Source: Shewanella sp. TC10 (GTDB lineage: Bacteria; Pseudomonadota; Gammaproteobacteria; Enterobacterales; Shewanellaceae). From it: a DNA stretch of 61,965 nucleotides. The stretch lies in assembly GCF_009663145.1 (NCBI RefSeq), contig NZ_VKHR01000025.1:1-61965 (forward strand). The letters run 5' to 3'. The number at the start of each line of letters is the position of its first letter. Positions within the stretch are counted from its first letter, which is position 1. Shown here piece by piece: positions 9,885-18,610 of this stretch. The position numbers and the translations under genes were made by a program. A model generated the notes under the pieces. It saw only the letters and a program-made list of their open reading frames with translations. It was not told the origin of the DNA and made no database searches.

Positions 9885-10784
9885 TTAAGCGTAAGGGCTG
9901 TTGGCAAAGTTAGTTGCACACTCCTTAGCTATTTCAATTATTCGGTTTCTTGTTGAATCCATTTCTGAATGTAATGGATAAAACAACACCATCTCTTGTC
10001 TCAAATTAACAATAGTTTCTTTGATTTTGATTCTTCTTAATTTCCCCGTTTCTATAAAATCTTGGGCGTTTGCGGTGCTGAGTAAGGTCCAGCCTTTTTT
10101 CTGGATCTTATGTAGCAACATGTCATTGTTCGAAACAAGATGCTTTCGATTACTGATATTTGCATATCTCATTTCATTTAATACCGAATTTTCAGTCAGC
10201 AGAAAATCCTCGGTTGTTAATTGATTAAGGTCGATTTCCTGATGGGAAATGTCGGAATCCATAGAAGTGTAAGGTGCATATTGATACGTCCCTAAATTGA
10301 CAATACCGACTTTCGTGTTCGGGAAGATTTTTCCTATTGTCGGCATAATTGAAAATAGCGCATCACCAGACTCGATATCTTTAAAACTAGATTGACGGTC
10401 TCTTTGAAGCCAATTTATTGAAATATTGGGGAATTCACGTTCAATTGCATCATCGATATCCGATAACAAACACAGTGGTATCAAGTCATCATGATGTAAG
10501 ACGATGGAGGTGATTTCAGTGCTGAAAGTGGACAATGCGACGCTATAAAACTCTTTTGATTGCCTGGTTAAGTTGTTAGCTCTAGGATACAGATGCCTAG
10601 CATTCTCTGAAGGAACTAGCGATTTCCCTTGAGTTTCAAAGAGTTCAAACCCCAAAACATCTTCCAATGCTTTAATTCTTTCGCGAACCGTTGCTCTGGT
10701 TTTATCCGTTGCTCTTGCAGCTTTACTGTAACTGTTAAGTTCGTATACCGCTTTAAAACAAGATAGTTGCTCCAAAGTAACCAT
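9885..10784 (-). CDS. LysR-family transcriptional regulator
   Basis: The N-terminus (MVTLEQLSCFKAVYELNSYSK and the following ~40 residues) is a LysR winged helix-turn-helix. The rest, 299 residues in all, fits the usual effector-binding half, though it is divergent. It is transcribed away from the serine hydrolase at 10948, the arrangement normally seen when a LysR protein controls its divergent neighbour. The intergenic region carries a matching inverted repeat. The effector cannot be guessed. Confidence 0.85.
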   Translation of the reverse strand: MVTLEQLSCFKAVYELNSYSKAARATDKTRATVRERIKALEDVLGFELFETQGKSLVPSENARHLYPRANNLTRQSKEFYSVALSTFSTEITSIVLHHDDLIPLCLLSDIDDAIEREFPNISINWLQRDRQSSFKDIESGDALFSIMPTIGKIFPNTKVGIVNLGTYQYAPYTSMDSDISHQEIDLNQLTTEDFLLTENSVLNEMRYANISNRKHLVSNNDMLLHKIQKKGWTLLSTANAQDFIETGKLRRIKIKETIVNLRQEMVLFYPLHSEMDSTRNRIIEIAKECATNFANSPYA

Positions 10785-10802
10785 CGCTTCCTCTTAGTTT
10801 TT

Positions 10803-10823
10803 ATGTACGTGTTTTACGTACAT
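10803..10823. promoter_or_regulatory. Inverted repeat in LysR / serine hydrolase promoter region
   Basis: The arms ATGTACGT and ACGTACAT are separated by GTTTT, and lie 19-39 bases upstream of the LysR start in the divergent promoter region. The size and place suit a LysR autoregulatory site. Related half-sites (CGTATGTAT) follow at 10832-10840. Confidence 0.45.
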
Positions 10824-10947
10824 TATGTATTCGTATGTATTGAATGTCGAACGTATTATGGGCTCAATGATTAATTGCAAAATTGAATGTCACTAATGTT
10901 GATATTCAATTTAGCTTCGATAATAAATAGTAAGTAAGGACCCAAAC

Positions 10948-12294
10948 ATGAAACTTAAATCGCTGGCAATCTCAATTGCACTTACAACATGTTCAGTGTT
11001 CTCTGTCTCGGCTAACGATAACGCGAAGGCGATGTACTCTACGACAACTGATGCGAAAGAGCAGGTGACATTAGGCAATTGGGCGCATCCTGATTACAAT
11101 CATTGGGCATTTCAAAATATGGGTATTCACCCAAGTGTAATGGTGCCTCGTGACGGTAATGTATCAGTATTATCTGAAAACCTAGACCCAAGATTAGCAG
11201 CACTGAACTTTGAGTTCGGTGAACAAGAGTTTACTGTTAAAGAGGCAATGATAAATGACCGTACTGATGGTTATGTGATCATTAAAGATGGTGAGATTGT
11301 TCATGAAGAGTACTTTGGTACTTTTGGGCCTAAAGATCATCACATGTGGGCATCAAGCACTAAATCACTCGTTGGGCAGGCAATTGGGATCCTTGTTGAG
11401 CAAGGCAAGCTAGATCCAAATAAAACGGTAGAGAGCTATATTGAAGAATTGCAGGGCAGTCATTTTGGTCAGCAAACGGTGAGAACCGTGCTAAACATGA
11501 CATCTGCTTTAGATTACAGTGAAGATTATGCCAATATCACCCCTGGTACTATGCATTATGAGTACTTTCGTCGTTTAGGTTTAGTACCGGCATATGACTT
11601 AATGGCGCTCGACCCTACTAAAGACGATACCCCGCGCGGTTTATTAGAATTTGCTCCCCAGTTTAAGCAAAATTCAGCATTAGCTGTGAATCATAAGTAT
11701 GAATACCATTCGCCAAATGTTGATGTCGCTGGATGGCTTATTGCCCGGGTGTCAGGGCAACCGTTACAAGATTTTATCGCTGAAAATATCTGGTATAAGC
11801 TTGGTGTTGAACACGATGCCACTTTTATGACTGATATGGCATTCACTCCTGTTGCAACAGGTGGGTTTGCAACCACGTTAAGAGACTTTGCTAGAGTCGG
11901 AATCGCTATGGCTAACAACGGAAAATTTAACGGTCAGCAAGTGTTCTCAAAAGCATGGATAGAAGATACGTTCAATTTAACAGAAGATGAGAAAGGGCAT
12001 ATGGACCGTAGTGTCTATAAGGCTGAAGATTCTGCTGTTTATGACCAATGGTTAGAAGGTTACAAGAACTATTTATGGGTTCATGATAGTGAAAAAGGCA
12101 TAGCGACATTCAGAGGCGTCTTTGGCCAACACTTGTATATCAATCAAGAGCAGAACTTAGTTATCGCGACTTTTTCGTCTGCAGAATCAGCCTCAAATGC
12201 CGCAAGGTCGACTAATTTACCTCGTTTAGCCGCGTTTGAAGCTGTCGCAAATCATTATGAAAAGAAAAGCCTTTCAGCTGCTAAGAGCTTATAG
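10948..12294 (+). CDS. Secreted serine hydrolase, beta-lactamase/class C superfamily
   Basis: The first ~22 residues form a signal peptide ending in VSA, so the protein is exported. The beta-lactamase-type fold is shown by the SxxK motif SSTK (136-139, predicted nucleophile Ser136). The region ATGGFATTLRDFARVGIAMANNGK (about 305-330) is typical of 6-aminohexanoate-dimer hydrolase/EstB-like members of this superfamily. Length 448. The substrate could be an ester, an amide or a peptide; a true beta-lactamase role is not indicated. The divergent LysR gene is its probable regulator. AAGGA lies upstream of the ATG. Confidence 0.82.
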   Translation: MKLKSLAISIALTTCSVFSVSANDNAKAMYSTTTDAKEQVTLGNWAHPDYNHWAFQNMGIHPSVMVPRDGNVSVLSENLDPRLAALNFEFGEQEFTVKEAMINDRTDGYVIIKDGEIVHEEYFGTFGPKDHHMWASSTKSLVGQAIGILVEQGKLDPNKTVESYIEELQGSHFGQQTVRTVLNMTSALDYSEDYANITPGTMHYEYFRRLGLVPAYDLMALDPTKDDTPRGLLEFAPQFKQNSALAVNHKYEYHSPNVDVAGWLIARVSGQPLQDFIAENIWYKLGVEHDATFMTDMAFTPVATGGFATTLRDFARVGIAMANNGKFNGQQVFSKAWIEDTFNLTEDEKGHMDRSVYKAEDSAVYDQWLEGYKNYLWVHDSEKGIATFRGVFGQHLYINQEQNLVIATFSSAESASNAARSTNLPRLAAFEAVANHYEKKSLSAAKSL

Positions 12295-12621
12295 GCTGGT
12301 TTGGTTAACGGATTTTAACGACTCAATGATGTGAATAGCTATTAGATACGGATTAAGTGACTTCATTTTTTATCGCTGAATTCGGCTCTTTTATGGCGTC
12401 ATGACTAACCTTAAATCATTATTGACGGCATATTGTTTATACAATAATTGAATGGCTAAAAAGCCAGTTGTGCAATGATTTGTGCAACTGGCTTTTTTGT
12501 AAGTATGCATTATGCGCGTTACAGTTTAACCTTATTGCTCTCGTTCATTTGCAATGTGCTATTTTTCATTAGTGAGCTTTTGTAAACGTAATTAGCTAAT
12601 AAGACATATAAGGATATTTAC
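12295..12621. terminator. Intergenic region with terminator hairpin
   Basis: This 327-base gap contains one clear element. At 12458-12498 a hairpin with arms GCCAGTTG and CAACTGGC is flanked by an A-run and TTTTTT, a terminator for the serine hydrolase transcript that could work in both directions. The remaining bases should hold the promoter of the DUF1059 gene, with AAGGA at 12610 as its ribosome site. Confidence 0.75.
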
Positions 12622-12864
12622 ATGAAAACGATGACTTGTAGACAACTTGGCGGCGCGTGTGATGAAGTGTTTCAAGCTGAAACTTTTGAGCAAATGGCGC
12701 AGCTTAGCAAACAGCACGGTATGGCGATGTTTCAGCAACAAGATCCCGCGCACATGAAGGTGATGGCTGAAATGTCGACTTTGATGCAGCAACCAGGGGC
12801 GATGCAATCTTATATGGATGAAAAGCGCAAACAGTTTGATGCATTGCCTGACGATGAGCATTAG
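12622..12864 (+). CDS. DUF1059 family small protein
   Basis: An 80-residue soluble protein. The opening MKTMTCRQLGGACDEVF and the following ETFEQMAQLSKQHG are characteristic of DUF1059, a small family whose members have two conserved cysteines (here Cys6 and Cys13) and no established function. A good ribosome site (AAGGATATT) precedes the ATG. The next gene starts 60 bases later in the same direction. Confidence 0.82.
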   Translation: MKTMTCRQLGGACDEVFQAETFEQMAQLSKQHGMAMFQQQDPAHMKVMAEMSTLMQQPGAMQSYMDEKRKQFDALPDDEH

Positions 12865-12923
12865 CTGTAAAGTAAGGGCTATTGATTGCTAACGATAGCT
12901 AAAGATAAGGACATCAAGTTTCA

Positions 12924-13559
12924 ATGAACCTAGTGTTATTAAGTAATACCTCTTCTGTAGCCTCTTTAGATGCTATTTCTGTGCTTATTGAGAATTTATC
13001 TTCTGATATTCTGAAGTTGCCTGTGGTGTATATAGCCTCAGAACCTGATCCACAAAGACAATATTTTGAGCCGATTAAGCATATGTACCAAGCGCTTGGA
13101 TTTGAACAAGTGGAGTATATGGAGCTTGAGCAAGGCTTTGACCCTAATTTGGAGCGAGTGCTTAAACAAAGCGGCATGGTGCATTTATCGGGTGGTGATA
13201 CTTATCGGTTTTTATATTGGCTTAAACAACGCGGAATAGATAAAACATTGCGATGCCTCGCTGATGAAGGTAAGCCCATTGTGGGTGTCAGTGCTGGAGC
13301 CATGATTATGACGCCTAGTATCGACTCTGCAGTCTTGTGTGGTGATCAAAACCAAGTTGATTTAGCTGATACGGTTGGATTGAATTTAGTTAGCTTTTTA
13401 GTGGTGCCTCATGTGAGTTTGCCATTAAAAAATGAGACTGAATTTAAGATGTTTCAGCAGCAAAGCCCTTATGATTTATTGCTATTAAGTGATGCAGATG
13501 CGGTCACGGTATTAGGCTACAAGCAGCAACTATTCGGCACACCACAACTGCTGCAGTAA
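12924..13559 (+). CDS. Peptidase E-like protein (S51 family / class I GATase-like fold)
   Basis: A 211-residue cytoplasmic protein. HLSGGDTYRFLYWL (about 87-100) and GVSAGAMIM with nucleophile elbow Ser123 are the two signatures of S51 dipeptidases such as PepE and cyanophycinase relatives. A possible catalytic His lies in VVPHVSLP. True PepE cleaves Asp-Xaa dipeptides. Here the substrate is uncertain, because this subgroup is divergent and shorter than E. coli PepE. It may be co-transcribed with the DUF1059 gene and is followed by a terminator. Confidence 0.75.
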   Translation: MNLVLLSNTSSVASLDAISVLIENLSSDILKLPVVYIASEPDPQRQYFEPIKHMYQALGFEQVEYMELEQGFDPNLERVLKQSGMVHLSGGDTYRFLYWLKQRGIDKTLRCLADEGKPIVGVSAGAMIMTPSIDSAVLCGDQNQVDLADTVGLNLVSFLVVPHVSLPLKNETEFKMFQQQSPYDLLLLSDADAVTVLGYKQQLFGTPQLLQ

Positions 13560-13607
13560 TCCTTAATTCTTCCAAAAAGTTATCCGTTAGGCCATTTTAG
13601 AAAAGAC

Positions 13608-13633
13608 AAACGGGGCTGATGAGCCCCGTTTTT
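13608..13633 (+). terminator. Rho-independent terminator
   Basis: Stem AAACGGGGCT / AGCCCCGTTT with a four-base loop and a T-run on the plus strand, 49 bases after the peptidase stop. Confidence 0.88.
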
Positions 13634-13715
13634 ATTCGGCCAATCAAGCTGACTGCTTGATTTAGGTTTAGTGTTAGAACTTAGATTTAGGTTTAAAGTT
13701 TAAATCAGAGCTAAA

Positions 13716-13763
13716 ACTAAAACTTATACTAAAACTTGTACTAGAACTTAAACTAGAACTTTG
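13716..13763. repeat. 12-bp tandem repeat, four units, at the 3' end of the LemA gene
   Basis: Four imperfect units of the form ACTARAACTTRT follow each other. The last overlaps the LemA stop codon (13753-13755). More degenerate copies extend to about 13670. Confidence 0.7.
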
Positions 13764-14322
13764 GCGTATATTCGAAAGCGGCTTGAGCTTTGCTGTCAGT
13801 AAACACTTCAATGGTCTGTTTTTTATTGAACATTGAGTTCACGATATTGTTCGGAAATGATTGAATACAAGAGTTAAAGTTGGCTACGTTCTGGTTAAAG
13901 ATACGCACAGCTGCACCGACATTTTCTTCTTGTTCAGTAATCTCATTCATAAACTTAGAAAAAGACTCTGACGCTTTTAATTCTGGATACGCCTCTACTG
14001 CGACATTAATGCCTTTTATTAGCTCTTGCGAGGCTCTATCAACGTCACTTTGCAGTTTGGTATCAATGTTATTATCTTGCAGTGCATTAATGCCTTGGCG
14101 CAAAGCAGTAATTTTAGGCAGCAACTCTTTTTCGTAGTCTTTGTGCTCTTGCAGCACTCTATCAAGTTCAGGAATAATGCGGCTACGCTGCCTTTCTTGG
14201 GTTAATACATCAGCCCAGCCACGTTGAACCGCATTGTGTTCTTTAACAATGGCGTTATAAATCATAAAGCCTGCGATGGCAGCAATGACGACAATCGCGA
14301 GTAAAATATAAGACATTTCCAT
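13753..14322 (-). CDS. LemA family protein
   Basis: The protein has an N-terminal membrane anchor (residues ~4-22) and then a cytoplasmic or periplasmic helical bundle. AIVKEHNAVQRGWADVLTQ and a late VANFNSCIQSFPNNIV followed by ...F resemble the LemA pattern of membrane-anchored helical proteins of unknown function. I start at 14322, with AAGGAACC upstream; the frame extends ten codons further without a better site. It is downstream of a DUF3137 gene on the same strand, a pairing widespread in bacteria. Confidence 0.88.
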   Translation of the reverse strand: MEMSYILLAIVVIAAIAGFMIYNAIVKEHNAVQRGWADVLTQERQRSRIIPELDRVLQEHKDYEKELLPKITALRQGINALQDNNIDTKLQSDVDRASQELIKGINVAVEAYPELKASESFSKFMNEITEQEENVGAAVRIFNQNVANFNSCIQSFPNNIVNSMFNKKQTIEVFTDSKAQAAFEYTPKF

Positions 14323-14381
14323 GATGGTTCCTTGAGTATGACTAACAGTCAATTAATTATAAATTTTGATGAACAGTTAAC

Positions 14382-15443
14382 TTAACTTGTGTGCCTAATG
14401 ATTTGGTTCACGAATCCAAAGATACTATTGACGGTAAACAATGAGGTGTCATTGAGCAACTCTTCTTTAAACGCCACAGGGTTAGTAATGTCGTGATCCA
14501 TGGCCGGATTCAGTAGGTTAGTATTGTGCTGATTGATCAATAAGCTGCCGTCATGGGCGAACTCAATTGTCAGATTTTTAAGCTTATTCCCTAGCTGCTC
14601 ACAGGCAACCACGACTGCTGGCTCAAGAAATTTAGCTGCGTCAAATTGAGAGTCTGCTTGGACACGAAAGTTTTTTTCAAACTCACGTGAAGCGGGCATA
14701 AAGCTTTGCGACCAACGCTTTGATAGACGAGACTCACTTAATACTAAGCGCGTGGTTTTATTTAAAGGTGGCAATATGACGCCTTGACGATAGTAGTGGT
14801 CATAAACCGTTCTTGTGCGGGTTCGAGTGCCGCCTTTACCATCTGATTCAGTATAGGTTTCTGTTCTTCTATCGACGTAATGATGATAAACCACCGAGGC
14901 GCGTAATAAGCCTGCTTCTGAATGAAAGTCGATTTCTTTCCCCCATTCAACATCTTGAGAGTAATTACCTCGATTAAAATCAACAAATTTATGTTCGGCA
15001 TTATCCAAAAACTGACGCGGACAGTCGGTCATATTATAAAGGTGTTTAAGGGTTTCATCTCGAAACAGTCGCGAGACTTTATCGAGTTTCTTACGCCGTG
15101 CGAAAAACATAGATACCGCAATAACCAGTCCGACAATACAAGCGATAAACACAGCGAAATCGATATCTGAATAGCGATAATAACGACCTTGCTGCTCTAA
15201 ATGAAGCCAATATCCAACACCTGAAAATATCGCAGCAACCATGCCTATGTATAAACTGGTATTGTTATAACGTAACTGGTTTGGGTAATTTATGGCTTTG
15301 TCTAACGCTGATTTCACCACATCAATAGATGCGGAGTGGGTAACTTGTGATTTTAATTCAGCGAGAAATTGACTAAGAGCCTTGTTGTTCGCGGGTTTAT
15401 CCGTGGTGACGAGCTCTGGCTCCGGGGATTGAACTTGAGACAT
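14382..15443 (-). CDS. DUF3137 domain membrane protein
   Basis: A 353-residue protein with two adjacent transmembrane segments (about 64-80 and 95-115), followed by a long soluble part. The soluble part contains FHSEAGLLRASVVYHHYVDRRT and a later VFSEsRLSKRW-like segment, consistent with the DUF3137 family that accompanies LemA genes. It is first in a probable two-gene operon with LemA, with a gap of about 60 bases. The function is unknown; a joint envelope role with LemA is only inferred from the pairing. Confidence 0.78.
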   Translation of the reverse strand: MSQVQSPEPELVTTDKPANNKALSQFLAELKSQVTHSASIDVVKSALDKAINYPNQLRYNNTSLYIGMVAAIFSGVGYWLHLEQQGRYYRYSDIDFAVFIACIVGLVIAVSMFFARRKKLDKVSRLFRDETLKHLYNMTDCPRQFLDNAEHKFVDFNRGNYSQDVEWGKEIDFHSEAGLLRASVVYHHYVDRRTETYTESDGKGGTRTRTRTVYDHYYRQGVILPPLNKTTRLVLSESRLSKRWSQSFMPASREFEKNFRVQADSQFDAAKFLEPAVVVACEQLGNKLKNLTIEFAHDGSLLINQHNTNLLNPAMDHDITNPVAFKEELLNDTSLFTVNSIFGFVNQIIRHTS

Positions 15444-15604
15444 ATTTCATCCTTGCCTACATCCTTAATTAAATAATATCGCTATATTACAAGGCGAAAA
15501 AAATGTGTAAAGCATTGTTTTTAATAAACTTGAGATAAATGATGATACGAGTAATAATTTGTATAATGCCTTTCAAAACATCATGACAGCATTAAGGGAC
15601 TTTT

Positions 15605-16000
15605 ATGGCTAAGTTGGATCGCTTCGATCATATTCATATCTATGTGAAAGATAGAAAAGCGGCAGAGGTGTGGTACCAACAGGTGTTGGGGTTTAGTGCC
15701 GTTGAATCATTAGCTTTTTGGGCTGTGGGAAATGGACCTTTAGTGCTGTGCCATCAAGAGTTGCATTTAGCTTTATTTGAGTCAAAAGTGGAAAAGAGGA
15801 CCACTGTCGCATTTGGTGTCGATGGCGATAATTTCTTTTTGTGGCAGCAAAAACTCGCAGCGAATGAAGTCGCTTTTACTGTGAGTGACCATGAGGTCAC
15901 TTGGTCCATTTATTTTAGCGATCCCGATGGAAATCCTTTTGAAATAACCAGTCTTGATTATGAAGCTATCAAGGTAAAAATGAACCAAAAGGTCTTGTAA
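15605..16000 (+). CDS. VOC family (glyoxalase/bleomycin-resistance fold) protein
   Basis: A 131-residue single-module VOC protein. FDHIHIYVKDRKAAEVWYQQVLGF at the start (His9 or His11 as possible metal ligand) and YFSDPDGNPFEITS near the end are the two halves of the betaalphabetabetabeta fold, the latter with the Glu ligand. The substrate is unknown. Its stop overlaps the ybaK start (TAATG), so the two genes are translationally coupled. AAGGGAC lies upstream of the ATG. Confidence 0.85.
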   Translation: MAKLDRFDHIHIYVKDRKAAEVWYQQVLGFSAVESLAFWAVGNGPLVLCHQELHLALFESKVEKRTTVAFGVDGDNFFLWQQKLAANEVAFTVSDHEVTWSIYFSDPDGNPFEITSLDYEAIKVKMNQKVL

Positions 16001-16470
16001 TGACGCCAGCAATCAACCTAGCTAAGCAACGTCAAATTGCACATGAAGTACTAGGGTATGAGCATGATGCAACAAATGCTGAATCATTTGGCGAGGAGGC
16101 CGTCTCTAAGCTTGGTTTACCGCCTGCGCAGGTTTTTAAAACCTTGGTTGTGATGACAGATAATAAAGAGCTGGTAGTAGCCGTGATCCCTGTGAGTAAG
16201 AAGCTTAATCTTAAGCTTATGGCAAAAGCTGTAGCAGCTAAAAAATCTGCGATGGCAGATAAAGTATTAGTTGAGAAAACCACAGGTTATGTCTTAGGCG
16301 GAGTCAGCCCTCTAGGGCAAAAAAAGCACTTACGTACTGTCATTGATAGTTCTGCCAAAGTATTAACCACAATGTATGTGAGCGCGGGGAAGAGAGGGCT
16401 TGATATGGGGTTGTCGCCTGACGATCTTTGTTTGTTAACTAAAGCCACCTTTGCTGACATTGCAGTGTAA
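16000..16470 (+). CDS. ybaK: Cys-tRNA(Pro) deacylase YbaK/EbsC family
   Basis: YbaK clears Cys mis-charged on tRNA-Pro. The 156-residue protein has KTLVVMTDNKELVVAVIPVSKKLNLK (Lys near residue 47 is the family's key lysine), YVLGGVSPLGQKK and SAGKRGLDMGLSPDDL, all strongly family-like. It starts within the stop of the VOC gene (TAATG). Confidence 0.92.
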   Translation: MTPAINLAKQRQIAHEVLGYEHDATNAESFGEEAVSKLGLPPAQVFKTLVVMTDNKELVVAVIPVSKKLNLKLMAKAVAAKKSAMADKVLVEKTTGYVLGGVSPLGQKKHLRTVIDSSAKVLTTMYVSAGKRGLDMGLSPDDLCLLTKATFADIAV

Positions 16471-16576
16471 TGGCTTGTATTTTATAGCTTGGTAAATATC
16501 GATTTTTATCTTTTACTATGACTATCTCATTGTTGCTAAACCCGATAAGATGCTATCAGCCTATAGGTTATGCTAA

Positions 16577-16639
16577 GTGATTAAGTTTGGTGATTAAGCT
16601 TGGTGATTAAGTTATATGATTAAGTTTGGTGATTAAGAC
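16577..16639. repeat. 13-bp tandem repeat, almost five units
   Basis: The unit GTGATTAAGTTTG occurs at 16577, 16590, 16603, 16616 and (partial) 16629 with one to three changes. It lies between ybaK and the next small gene. It is a minisatellite without the spacer structure of a CRISPR. Confidence 0.85.
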
Positions 16640-16709
16640 TAAAGCGTCATTTAGTATCTTGCACCTCAATAGTGTCAACCACGTTAAAGCTGTATCTCAG
16701 GAATGAAAA

Positions 16710-16991
16710 ATGAATCTAGATAAGTCAAAGAAGAGAATTGCTAAAAAAGTGAAAGCAGGTTTTAAAGGTTACCCGCTAATTAATATCGTTTACCAAGGTG
16801 AAAGCGCCGATATCGCTCAGCAAGTGGTGGTTGAGTTTATATTTGAAGAAGGTGCAGAAGCGCAGCAGGAAAAGTTTAAAAGCACTGCTGATGCAAGGCA
16901 AGATGAAGTGATTCAAACGGCATTGATTAAAATTATTGATAGAGCTGATGCTAAAACTGTGACTGAATCAGAGTCTGTGGTGGTTCTTTAG
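16710..16991 (+). CDS. Conserved-looking hypothetical protein, 93 residues
   Basis: I do not assign a family. The protein begins with a basic segment (KSKKRIAKKVKAGFKGYP) and continues with an alternating strand-like, acidic part (VVVEFIFEEGAEAQQEKF) that ends in acidic/valine residues. No signal peptide or membrane segment is seen, so it is probably a small cytoplasmic protein. A terminator follows at 17051. The codon use is like its neighbours. Confidence 0.65.
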   Translation: MNLDKSKKRIAKKVKAGFKGYPLINIVYQGESADIAQQVVVEFIFEEGAEAQQEKFKSTADARQDEVIQTALIKIIDRADAKTVTESESVVVL

Positions 16992-17050
16992 GGGTTGTTG
17001 AACCTGCAAGGTTGTTTATACAGCGAGTTGTATCAATTTTAGCAAGGCAT

Positions 17051-17083
17051 AAAAAAAGGCTTATCTTTCGATAAGCCTTTTTA
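17051..17083 (+). terminator. Rho-independent terminator
   Basis: Stem AAGGCTTATC / GATAAGCCTT with flanking A-run and TTTTTATT. It lies just before the dispersed repeat at 17091. Confidence 0.88.
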
Positions 17084-17090
17084 TTAAACC

Positions 17091-17353
17091 TATACCCATG
17101 ATACTTCAAGATGCAAAGTCAGCAAGGCAGATAGTGCCAAGATGCTAGGCATGAAATTGAAGTATAGTTATTCTACATCGATATTTTATAACAACGCAGA
17201 TTGGTGCTATTTGACTTGCCCTTTGGGGCGCAAGCTCGAAAACCACTGCTACGTTGTAAGCTTCGAAAAGTGAATAACAATTACCTCAGCTTACGCCTTG
17301 CATTGTTATCCGAGCTTGTGCCTGACAAAGCATCCTGAGGTAACATGGGTATA
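17091..17353. mobile_element. MITE-like 263-bp inverted-repeat element, copy 1
   Basis: The element begins TATACCCATG and ends CATGGGTATA. Inside these perfect 10-base ends the inverted similarity continues for about 20 more bases with a few mismatches (GATGC, GTCAG shared). A nested pair CAAGCTCG...CGAGCTTG and AATAACAAT...ATTGTTAT in the right half can fold into a long hairpin. No open frame of transposase length is present. A near-identical copy lies at 26979-27242 in the same orientation. TA dinucleotides at both borders fit a TA target duplication, as made by IS630/Tc1-mariner-type transposases, but this is inference. Confidence 0.8.
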
Positions 17354-17435
17354 TACATCAGTTTGATTATCAAACACAGATCTCTGCACGAGTACGATTA
17401 TTACAACCTCTTAAGACGCCATTGAAGAGACTATT

Positions 17436-17459
17436 AAGAAGCCAAGAAGCCAAGAAGCC
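17436..17459. repeat. 8-bp tandem repeat AAGAAGCC, three units
   Basis: Three perfect units lie between the mobile element and the stop codon of the GYF-domain gene (stop at 17465-17467). Confidence 0.7.
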
Positions 17460-17464
17460 GATTT

Positions 17465-18529
17465 TTAAGAAGCAATGTAATGAGTGCGTCTTCTACGACG
17501 TCTCATACGACCTTCTTTTTCTTCTTCAGTTTCCTCTGCTGTTCCATCATTTGCTGAATCCGCAGACTTTTCATTTTCATTTTTAGCTTTTACTTCGGTA
17601 CTCGCCGCCAGTTGATCTACATCATCCGACGTTTCGGACTTTTTTTCATTTCTCTTAGTGTCCCCCTTGAAGACTGACTTGATGATGCTGGTAACACCGG
17701 TTACGCCTGCTTCATCAGCTTGCTTGTCTTCAGAGATATCTTCAGAGAACTCGATTTTATCAATTTTTGGTTTTGGTTTTGGTTTTTTCGGTGCGACAGC
17801 GACTGGGTCAAGACTCTTAGTCGCGCTTACCGTTTTCGTTGCTGTAAGCTCTGCGGCTGCATTTGCAGCGTTGTCTTCTTCAGCAGACTTAAGCATGCTT
17901 TCTGCCAATGCTTTTTGGATCTGGTTGCTGATTTCAGAAACATTATCAGGTGATATGCTTCCGTTATCTGCTTTAACAGGAGTTGGCGCTGCAACTGAAG
18001 CGACTGTTGGTGCGCTAATGCTGTTAGTGTTTTCAGCATTTTGCTTTGCAACGCGTTGATTGAAATCAGTTGTGACTTCACTCACTTCTGTTTTAGCAAT
18101 TGATAACGCAGAAATTAATTCATCAAAAGAGCCTTTGAAAGAATTGTACTTGCTCTCAAAAGGATCGATGTTTGACTTAACTTCATCAGTTAAATTGATC
18201 GTTAGCTTCTTGTATGTGTTGATTTCTTGTTCGAATTCAACCAGCACACCTTTAGTTGCAAGTACGCTTTCTTCCATGCTAGCGACTTTAACTTCTAATG
18301 CTTTTTCTTTCGCTGCAAACTCTTCAATTAGAGTTTGAGGGATAAGTGCTGGTGGCACCAAAGCGGGTACAATGTGGGCAAATTCTTTAATGCAACTTAC
18401 CGGCTTCCATTGTGTGAATGAAGGATGCCAACCGTAACAGTCACCATCTTTCAAGAGAAATTCTTTTGCTTCAACTTCGTTTAACGGCCCTGTTACTTGA
18501 CCATTTTTGGAAAAATACCATTTTTTCAT
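17465..18529 (-). CDS. GYF-like (DUF4339) domain protein with coiled coil and Arg-rich tail
   Basis: The first ~47 residues (WYFSKNGQVTGPL, then YGWHPSFTQWKPV) match the bacterial GYF_2/DUF4339 pattern of a small peptide-binding module. Residues ~70-170 are predicted coiled coil. Residues ~175-330 are low-complexity Ala/Ser/Lys/Glu, and the tail is a cluster RRRRRR before THYIAS. No signal peptide or membrane segment. Length 354. A shorter paralogue lies directly upstream (18611-19030), showing tandem duplication. The Arg cluster might bind nucleic acid or membrane; the function is unknown. Confidence 0.7.
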   Translation of the reverse strand: MKKWYFSKNGQVTGPLNEVEAKEFLLKDGDCYGWHPSFTQWKPVSCIKEFAHIVPALVPPALIPQTLIEEFAAKEKALEVKVASMEESVLATKGVLVEFEQEINTYKKLTINLTDEVKSNIDPFESKYNSFKGSFDELISALSIAKTEVSEVTTDFNQRVAKQNAENTNSISAPTVASVAAPTPVKADNGSISPDNVSEISNQIQKALAESMLKSAEEDNAANAAAELTATKTVSATKSLDPVAVAPKKPKPKPKIDKIEFSEDISEDKQADEAGVTGVTSIIKSVFKGDTKRNEKKSETSDDVDQLAASTEVKAKNENEKSADSANDGTAEETEEEKEGRMRRRRRRTHYIAS

Positions 18530-18610
18530 AGTCGTATTCTTTTTATTTAGTTAACAACAATTGTTATATGCTACTCAGTAAATTCAGTTTTTAAGTCGGG
18601 TAAAACTCAA

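Noticed and set aside
10948..12294. Class C beta-lactamase
   Set aside because: It has SxxK and the fold, but the later motifs and overall pattern fit general serine hydrolases/EstB-like proteins rather than AmpC.
16577..16639. Candidate CRISPR array
   Set aside because: Units of 13 bp follow each other directly with no spacers, and no cas genes are present. The same holds for the 23-bp repeat at 51022.
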